The translations under genes and the position numbers were made by a program. This document shows, piece by piece, positions 1 to 3,835 of a DNA stretch of 5,414 nucleotides. The stretch is from Rhodospirillaceae bacterium (GTDB lineage: Bacteria; Pseudomonadota; Alphaproteobacteria; Rhodospirillales; Rhodospirillaceae). How positions within the stretch are numbered: position 1 is the first letter of the stretch; every line of letters begins with the position of its first letter. The notes beneath the pieces were generated by a model, which worked only from the letters and a program-made list of their open reading frames with translations, was not told the DNA's origin and did no database searches. The stretch spans positions 1-5,414 of the forward strand of contig JAFGWD010000200.1 in assembly GCA_016937315.1 (NCBI GenBank). The letters run 5' to 3'.

Positions 1-264
1 CAAGCCATCTGCCTCGCCGACATGGGCGACCGTGGAGCAGCGTTTATCGCCCTGCCACAAATCCCGCCGCGCAACGTCAACTGGTTCTCTACCGGCTGGT
101 GGGTGCACGTTGCAAAAATCGCCTTCGAGAAATATTTCCTGCACAAAATCCGCGCTGGAACCTCGGAACCGATCTTTGAAAAATACGTTTTGAAGGCTTT
201 GGGTATCACCAAGCTGAAGGACAAGATCCTTCATACGGTACCAGAAGAAGACCCAAAACTTTAA
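1..264 (+). CDS. sqr: Sulfide:quinone oxidoreductase-like flavoprotein, C-terminal part (5' end outside window)
   Basis: Frame 1 is open from the first base to the TAA at 262-264, giving the last 87 residues of a longer protein. The first in-frame ATG (base 22) lies inside a conserved block and is not taken as the start. The visible block Ala-Asp-Met-Gly-Asp-Arg-Gly-Ala-Ala-Phe followed by PQIPPRN matches the end of the FAD-binding region in sulfide:quinone oxidoreductases of the disulfide reductase flavoprotein superfamily. The tail after it is rich in aromatic and basic residues (WWVHVAKIAFEKYF, then EPIFEKYVLKALGI). In SQRs this tail is amphipathic and attaches the enzyme peripherally to the membrane near the quinone pocket. 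Known family role: oxidation of sulfide to polysulfide or sulfane sulfur, with electrons passed to quinone. The redox cysteines and the N-terminal Rossmann motif lie outside the window, so activity cannot be judged. A related membrane FAD/NAD(P) oxidoreductase, such as a type II NADH dehydrogenase relative, is the alternative. An intrinsic terminator follows 13 bp after the stop. Confidence 0.72.
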   Translation, partial: QAICLADMGDRGAAFIALPQIPPRNVNWFSTGWWVHVAKIAFEKYFLHKIRAGTSEPIFEKYVLKALGITKLKDKILHTVPEEDPKL

Positions 265-277
265 CGCCACCACACAG

Positions 278-307
278 AGGGGCGTCTTTCACGGCGCCCC
301 TTCTTTT
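278..307 (+). terminator. Intrinsic terminator of the sqr-like gene
   Basis: A GC-rich hairpin begins 13 bp after the upstream stop codon. The arms AGGGGCGTC (278-286) and GGCGCCCCT (293-301) pair over 9 bp, including one T-G wobble, around a 6-nt loop (287-292). The T-rich run TTCTTTT (301-307) follows directly, as expected for Rho-independent termination on the + strand. On the - strand the hairpin is followed by CTGTGTGG rather than a T run, so it should not work as a standard terminator for the convergent transporter gene, whose stop codon (306-308) overlaps the T-tract. Confidence 0.88.
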
Positions 308-1160
308 ACATTTTCTGTCGTTGCCCTAGCCAAACTGAAGCCAAGACCACTGCCACACCAACCGACTGGCCTATAGTCAGACGTTGTCCAAGAACCAACC
401 AGCCGAGCACTGTCGCCGAGACCGGACTGAGCAACCCCAACGATGCCGCTGCAGCAGCAGGCAAACGATGCACGCCACGAAACCACAAAGCATAGGCCAC
501 ACCGGTCCCAACGACGCCAAGATAAGCGTATCCGGCAAGGTTCAAGACCGTCAACGACGGCAACGGTGGCTCGGTTAACAAAGCCAGTGGCATCAACATC
601 AAACCGCCAATCGTCAATTGCCAAGCCGTGAACTGCATCAAAGGCATCGGCGGAGCCCAACGTTTGGTTAGAACGAAACCAAGCGCCATACAGGCCGCAC
701 CGCCCAAAGAAGCCAGAATACCGACATCATCAAGCCGCGCAGCGGGAGTCAGAACAAGAAGGCCTACACCAGCAATCCCCGCCGAGGCCACCAGCATTCC
801 GCGCAGACTTGGCACCACTCCCAGCAACGGCCACGCCAGAAACAACACCAGCAACGGCTGCACTGCGCCCAGTGTAGCGGCCACACCTCCTGGCAAGCGG
901 TACGCACCAACGAACAACAAAGCCTGGAACAGGCCAATGTTGAGAATCGCCAATACCACCATACGCAACAGGGAAAACCCGTCGGGAAGACGCCAATAAA
1001 CCACAAGCATCGCGAGCCCAGCAGGCAAACAGCGCAACACAGCGGCGGTCAACGGTCGATCCGCTGGCAGGAATTGCGTGGCCACCAGATAAGTGCTGCC
1101 CCAGACCAAGGGAGCAAAGGCCGTCAGAGCAATGTCGAAAAGCGAGGCACGATTGATCAT
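306..1160 (-). CDS. EamA/DMT-family transporter (ten-helix inner-membrane permease)
   Basis: This gene encodes a 284-residue, very hydrophobic protein with the ten-helix, two-repeat plan of the drug/metabolite transporter superfamily, at the usual family length. The first EamA repeat covers roughly residues 10-135 and includes the typical first-helix sequence FAPLVWGSTYLVA. The second covers roughly 145-280 and ends with LSPVSATVLGWLVLGQRLT, the common EamA element near helix nine. Such proteins sit in the inner membrane and usually export metabolites, amino acids, nucleosides or drugs; the substrate cannot be read from sequence. I chose the ATG at 1160 over an in-frame ATG at 1187. It has GAAGAG (1173-1168) 7 nt upstream, while the longer start would code through the operator and place the promoter very close to the start codon. 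The gene is divergent from marR, with 72 bp between the start codons carrying paired operators, so it is probably the regulator's target. It converges on the upstream sqr-like gene. Confidence 0.9.
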   Translation of the reverse strand: MINRASLFDIALTAFAPLVWGSTYLVATQFLPADRPLTAAVLRCLPAGLAMLVVYWRLPDGFSLLRMVVLAILNIGLFQALLFVGAYRLPGGVAATLGAVQPLLVLFLAWPLLGVVPSLRGMLVASAGIAGVGLLVLTPAARLDDVGILASLGGAACMALGFVLTKRWAPPMPLMQFTAWQLTIGGLMLMPLALLTEPPLPSLTVLNLAGYAYLGVVGTGVAYALWFRGVHRLPAAAAASLGLLSPVSATVLGWLVLGQRLTIGQSVGVAVVLASVWLGQRQKM

Positions 1161-1166
1161 GGAAAA

Positions 1167-1184
1167 TCTCTTCACATCAAGATA
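1167..1184. promoter_or_regulatory. Putative MarR operator O1 (eamA side)
   Basis: The 18-bp element TCTCTTCACATCAAGATA is the inverted copy of the element at 1208-1225, matching at 16 of 18 positions. Its core at 1169-1182 has TCTT and AAGA arms and is an imperfect palindrome. It ends 6 bp from the eamA start codon and covers that gene's Shine-Dalgarno sequence (GAAGAG, 1173-1168 on the - strand). The length, dyad symmetry and position between a MarR gene and a divergent transporter fit an operator bound by a MarR dimer. The binding itself is inference. Confidence 0.68.
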
Positions 1185-1193
1185 CAATTCCCC

Positions 1194-1221
1194 AAGGTAA
1201 GGATATTTATCTTGACGTCAA
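1194..1221 (-). promoter_or_regulatory. Candidate promoter for the EamA transporter gene
   Basis: Reading the - strand, TTGACG (1221-1216) is five of six to the -35 consensus. After a 16-bp spacer comes TACCTT (1199-1194), a weaker -10 hexamer. Transcription would start near 1187, giving a leader of about 27 nt to the ATG at 1160. The -35 lies entirely inside operator O2 and the leader crosses O1, so regulator binding at either site could block expression. The -10 is weak, so the exact positions are uncertain. I do not see an equally clear promoter for marR on the + strand; TTCACA (1171-1176) inside O1 is a mirrored -35 candidate without a good -10. Confidence 0.42.
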
Positions 1222-1225
1222 GAGA
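1208..1225. promoter_or_regulatory. Putative MarR operator O2 (marR side), with a perfect 14-bp palindrome
   Basis: The element TATCTTGACGTCAAGAGA contains TCTTGACGTCAAGA (1210-1223), a perfect 14-bp palindrome. It is the better of two copies; O1 lies at 1167-1184 in inverted orientation, with dyad centres 41 bp apart. The AAGAGA end (1220-1225) doubles as the marR Shine-Dalgarno sequence, 7 nt before the ATG. This fits autorepression of marR together with control of the divergent transporter, the usual arrangement in this regulator family. Recognition by this particular MarR is inferred from position and symmetry. Confidence 0.75.
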
Positions 1226-1232
1226 CATTGCC

Positions 1233-1724
1233 ATGACCACTGACGACAAACTGGACCAAATCGTTGCACAGTGGCAAAGAGCACGTCCCGACCTCGACGC
1301 GTCTTCCATGGCGGTGTTCGGACGTCTGATACGACTTCACGCTCACCTCGAACGGGAAATTCAGAACGTTCTGAACGCGCAGGGCCTTGCCCCTGGTGAG
1401 TTCGATGTTCTGGCAACGTTGCGGCGGTCAAATCGCCCAGAAGGCCTGTCCCCCAATGAGTTACTGGCGGAAATGATGATCACCTCCGGCACCATGACAC
1501 ATCGTCTGGACCGTCTGGAGCAGGCAGGCCGCGTAGAACGCCATCCACACCCAGAGGACCGTCGCAGTGTGCGGGTGGTTCTCTCAGAAGCAGGGCGGAA
1601 ACTGGTGGATCAGGCGGTTCAGGTGCACCTGGATAACCAGAAACGCCTACTCGCCGGGTTGGACCAACCCAGCCAAGACGCACTGTCTGTACTGTTGAAA
1701 ACTTGGCTGAATCAGTTTGAGTAA
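1233..1724 (+). CDS. MarR-family winged-helix repressor
   Basis: This encodes a cytoplasmic 163-residue DNA-binding regulator of normal MarR length. The start at 1233 is chosen because AAGAGA lies 7 nt upstream; the frame stays open to an ATG at 1074, but that would code through the operator and into the transporter gene. Residues 8-50 form the N-terminal dimerisation helices. The winged helix-turn-helix runs from about 55 to 120: the FDVLATLRRS helix (57-66), LSPNELLAEMMITSGTMTHRLDRLE (72-96) with the recognition helix, and the wing with the family-typical DPxDRR-like PEDRRSVRVVLSEAG (107-121). C-terminal helices (122-163) complete the dimer interface. Trp14, Asp58, Arg91 and Arg103 are noteworthy. 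The last three have the same spacing as the residues I recall for urate sensing in HucR (Asp73, Arg106, Arg118), which suggests a purine-type ligand; this is inference. The gene is divergent from the EamA gene, with two operators between them. No terminator hairpin is seen in the 24 bp before the convergent queF stop. Confidence 0.92.
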   Translation: MTTDDKLDQIVAQWQRARPDLDASSMAVFGRLIRLHAHLEREIQNVLNAQGLAPGEFDVLATLRRSNRPEGLSPNELLAEMMITSGTMTHRLDRLEQAGRVERHPHPEDRRSVRVVLSEAGRKLVDQAVQVHLDNQKRLLAGLDQPSQDALSVLLKTWLNQFE

Positions 1725-1748
1725 GTCAGATCAACCGCCTTTAATACT

Positions 1749-2216
1749 TCAGCCCCGCCCGCGATAAGACGGCACCCCCTGGTCGGGAAGCCAGAGTCCT
1801 TCCGGCGGCACACCACTTTGCCAAAACACATCAATCGGCATCCCACCACGCGGATACCAATATCCACCAATCCGCAGCCACACCGGGGCCAAGGTGTCCT
1901 CCAACCGCTTTGCGATGGTCACCGTACAGGTTTCATGGAAGGCACCATGATTGCGGAAAGACTGAAAAAACAGCTTCAGGGATTTCGATTCCACCAACCA
2001 ACGATCCGGCACGTAATCAATGACCAAATGCGCGAAATCTGGCTGCCCGGTCACCGGACAGAGGGAGGTGAACTCAGGACACGCAAAGCGCACCACGGTA
2101 CGCGGCGCATCATCGGCCATCCACGGCACACGCTCCAACACGGCGTCATCAGGAGACATCGCGGCGGTGGCGGCCTGTCCCAGTTGGGTCAAAACAGCTT
2201 CGATTCTATCGCTCAT
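1749..2216 (-). CDS. queF: NADPH-dependent 7-cyano-7-deazaguanine (preQ0) reductase QueF, short type
   Basis: This gene encodes a 155-residue cytoplasmic enzyme of the short, unimodal QueF class (tunnel-fold superfamily). QueF reduces the nitrile of preQ0 to the aminomethyl group of preQ1, using two NADPH, before preQ1 is inserted into tRNA for queuosine. The catalytic segment SLCPVTGQPDF is present. Cys53, which forms the thioimide, and Asp60 have the same seven-residue spacing as Cys55/Asp62 of the Bacillus subtilis enzyme. The QueF signature ESKSLKLF lies at residues 76-83 and binds NADPH. His94-Glu95 in GAFHE matches the substrate-binding His-Glu pair. The ATG at 2216 is supported by AAGGAG (2231-2226) 9 nt upstream. 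The gene stands alone: no other queuosine gene is adjacent, marR converges on it and the glycosyltransferase gene diverges from it. I see no preQ1 riboswitch in the 128-bp upstream gap. The key residues appear intact, so it should be functional. Confidence 0.95.
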   Translation of the reverse strand: MSDRIEAVLTQLGQAATAAMSPDDAVLERVPWMADDAPRTVVRFACPEFTSLCPVTGQPDFAHLVIDYVPDRWLVESKSLKLFFQSFRNHGAFHETCTVTIAKRLEDTLAPVWLRIGGYWYPRGGMPIDVFWQSGVPPEGLWLPDQGVPSYRGRG

Positions 2217-2298
2217 GTTCAGGCTCTCCTTATGACCTCAACATAGCGGATTTTCATGATCTCCGCACCCCCTTCCCTGATTTTCCTTGCTCCACACA

Positions 2299-2331
2299 CA
2301 GGATGACGGTTTCCTGAAACCCCCGTCCCTG
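2299..2331. other. Imperfect hairpin in the queF / glycosyltransferase intergenic gap
   Basis: Within the 128-bp divergent gap, CAGG (2299-2302), GAC (2305-2307) and GGTTT (2308-2312) can pair with AAACC (2317-2321), GTC (2325-2327) and CCTG (2328-2331). This gives a 12-bp interrupted stem with a CCTG loop, a 2-nt bulge on the left and a 3-nt bulge on the right. The right arm overlaps the GGAG Shine-Dalgarno candidate (2331-2334) of the downstream gene at one base. It could be a leader structure of that gene, an operator-like dyad or chance. The rest of the gap holds the queF ribosome binding site and no promoter I would defend. Confidence 0.33.
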
Positions 2332-2344
2332 GAGCCTCTCCGCA

Positions 2345-3700
2345 ATGTCACACCACTCCAACCCCTGGCGTTTTCTGGATCGTACACCAACGTGGTTATC
2401 CCATGCCGCTCTTCTCAGCCCGCCAACTGATGGCGGTGCCATCTGGCACGCCATCGCGGATAGGCGTTTCGATGCCGCCATGGCGATGACCGCTACAGCT
2501 TTCGAATCCGAAGAAAGTGGTGAAATCTGCGAGACTATGGGGCTCTTATGCCGCATCGCCAAGCGCGAGGACATGGCCCGCGACTGCTTTGCACTCGCCC
2601 CACCCCCCACGCCTCGCGTTTGGCGCAACCGTGGTGTCACCGCCCTGTGGAGCCGACAGTGGGCGGAAGCCAGCACCGCTTTTGCCGCAGGCACCGGCAA
2701 CGATACCGATGGCCTGTGGTGCCGTGATGCACAGGGATTAATGGCGGTCATCGCGCGACACTGGGATCAGGCTGCCACCATTCTTGGCCCCCCCTCCGAA
2801 CCAAACCCCACAGGCCTTGGCCCGATTACCCACTTGTGCCAAATGGCAGCGGCCTGGGGACAGAACGGCCTGAGCGCCGATCTTGGACCCGACATCCGGC
2901 CTGGCCTCTTGTTCTCTCCAGAAGCCACCGTCGCGGCGCCTAATGCCGGGTGCGGAACGCCCGAACGATCCGTCACGGGTGACCTCATCGCCTTTCTCGC
3001 CTGCGATCCGATATACTTGGACCGCTATGGCCTCAGCGCCCTCGCCAGTTTTGCCGAAGCCCATCATGGCTTGCCTTTAGGCGCACACTTACACCTTTAC
3101 GACCCCACCCCCCAATCCCGCGCCCAGGCGGAAAACGCGGCCAAAGCCCTTGGCCTTGACCTTGTTCTCACGACGGAAATCACACCGCCTGAACCCGATA
3201 TCTCCAAACGTGGGGTCTATTACGCCTGTGCACGGTTTTGCCGATTGGCCGAGGCTTTTCCGACCTATGGTGCGCCGATCATGGCACTGGATGCCGATGC
3301 CCTTGTCCGCCGCAACATCACCCCCCTTTTTTCCCACATATCCACCGTCGCGCTGACCTGTTCCCCCCTCACCGTTCCTTGGAATCGCCATCCCGCCGGA
3401 TTTCTCTTGCTCCGCCCCAAACAGGCCGCAGCAGATTTCTTAAACACCGTCGCCCGTTTGATCGGCGACAGTTTGGGACGTGGCCGTCGCCTTTGGTTTC
3501 TCGACCAATGGGCCTTGCTGTTGGCGGCACAACATCATCGTGCCGCAGGCCTTCGCCATTTGCCCTGGCGGTGGACTTACGACACCACCTTCGGCCCCCA
3601 TGCCTGGGTCTGGCAGGCCAATGATGACCGCAAATCCAGCCCTCCCTACAGCACCGAAGCAACCCGCCTTCGTCACGCCGCGCAAACAACCGAAGCGTGA
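2345..3700 (+). CDS. TPR-like repeat protein fused to a GT-A-type glycosyltransferase domain
   Basis: I do not recognise this 451-residue protein as a named gene. Residues 30-175 look like TPR-type helical repeats, with small and aromatic residues at repeat spacing (ALWSRQWAEASTAFAAG at 100-116 and GLMAVIARHWDQAATILG at 131-148). A Pro/Gly-rich linker follows (about 150-212). Residues 213-425 resemble a GT-A nucleotide-sugar transferase: an opening beta strand DLIAFLACD, a helix after KRGVYYACARFCRLAEAF, then IMALDADALV, whose Asp316-Ala-Asp318 fits the metal-binding DxD of GT8-like enzymes. AGFLLLRPKQ (351-360) and WFLDQWALLLAA (384-395) match later core elements of such enzymes. There is no signal peptide or membrane segment, so it is probably cytoplasmic. 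Acceptor and sugar are unknown; the repeats suggest a protein or complex partner. Start: ATG 2345 with GGAG (2331-2334) 10 nt upstream. No polysaccharide genes adjoin it, and it is divergent from queF. Confidence is high for coding, moderate for the glycosyltransferase call and low for any specific role. Confidence 0.75.
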   Translation: MSHHSNPWRFLDRTPTWLSHAALLSPPTDGGAIWHAIADRRFDAAMAMTATAFESEESGEICETMGLLCRIAKREDMARDCFALAPPPTPRVWRNRGVTALWSRQWAEASTAFAAGTGNDTDGLWCRDAQGLMAVIARHWDQAATILGPPSEPNPTGLGPITHLCQMAAAWGQNGLSADLGPDIRPGLLFSPEATVAAPNAGCGTPERSVTGDLIAFLACDPIYLDRYGLSALASFAEAHHGLPLGAHLHLYDPTPQSRAQAENAAKALGLDLVLTTEITPPEPDISKRGVYYACARFCRLAEAFPTYGAPIMALDADALVRRNITPLFSHISTVALTCSPLTVPWNRHPAGFLLLRPKQAAADFLNTVARLIGDSLGRGRRLWFLDQWALLLAAQHHRAAGLRHLPWRWTYDTTFGPHAWVWQANDDRKSSPPYSTEATRLRHAAQTTEA

Positions 3701-3724
3701 AGGGCAACGAATACTGTTCGACTG

Positions 3725-3754
3725 TTGCAGTCTTCGCTCGTGTCAGGGTATCTT
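3725..3754 (+). promoter_or_regulatory. Weak candidate promoter of the sensor gene
   Basis: TTGCAG (3725-3730) and TATCTT (3749-3754) are separated by 18 bp and could serve as -35 and -10 boxes. Transcription would begin near 3762, giving a leader of about 75 nt that contains the hairpin at 3779-3818. Both hexamers are poor matches, so this is only a candidate. Read-through from the glycosyltransferase gene, which has no clear terminator in the 135-bp gap, is the alternative. Confidence 0.22.
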
Positions 3755-3778
3755 ACAGCAAGAAAAATGAAACAATAT

Positions 3779-3818
3779 GCTCCTTCGCATAACCAAATCC
3801 GGTGCGAAGATATAGAGC
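3779..3818. other. Inverted repeat / leader hairpin before the sensor gene
   Basis: CTTCGCA (3783-3789) and TGCGAAG (3803-3809) are perfect 7-bp complementary arms. An inner CC/GG pair (3793-3794 with 3801-3802) and an outer GCTC/GAGC pair (3779-3782 with 3815-3818, across a 5-nt bulge ATATA) extend the structure. It ends 5 bp before the GGAAGGAA Shine-Dalgarno region (3822-3829). No T-run follows, so it is not an intrinsic terminator. It could be a binding site for a dimeric regulator or a translation-modulating stem in the leader. Confidence 0.45.
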
Positions 3819-3835
3819 GAGGGAAGGAATCGAAA

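Noticed and set aside
628..999. 123-codon + strand open frame opposite the transporter
   Set aside because: It is antisense to a clear ten-helix membrane protein, with low-complexity Pro/Ala/Thr/Arg content and no convincing ribosome binding site.
1161..1187. Upstream in-frame ATG at 1187 for the transporter
   Set aside because: It would add nine residues encoded by operator O1 and sits at the predicted transcription start. The ATG at 1160 has its own Shine-Dalgarno and places the first helix normally.
1074..1232. Possible 53-residue N-terminal extension of the MarR protein from the upstream ATG at 1074
   Set aside because: It would code antisense through the eamA start and across both operators, has no MarR-like sequence and lacks a good Shine-Dalgarno. 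The ATG at 1233 has AAGAGA at 7 nt and gives normal family length.
1725..1748. Search for a bidirectional terminator between convergent marR and queF
   Set aside because: The 24-bp gap has no stem-loop with a T-run in either direction.
1818..2246. 142-codon + strand open frame opposite queF
   Set aside because: It is fully antisense to a QueF with all catalytic motifs. Its product is rich in Arg, His and Pro without domain character, as expected of a shadow frame.
2254..2751. 165-codon - strand open frame overlapping the start of the glycosyltransferase gene
   Set aside because: It covers the intergenic gap and the antisense of the repeat region. The translation shows no recognisable fold, and the + strand frame has a start signal and structured domains.
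3238..3624. 128-codon + strand open frame inside the glycosyltransferase gene
   Set aside because: It is an alternative frame within the DxD domain. Its Pro/Arg/Ser-rich product is typical of an out-of-frame reading of GC-rich sequence.
3717..3735. Small dyad GACTG-TTG-CAGTC after the glycosyltransferase stop, considered as a terminator
   Set aside because: It has only 5 bp of stem and no T-run after it, so it does not meet the usual criteria for intrinsic termination.
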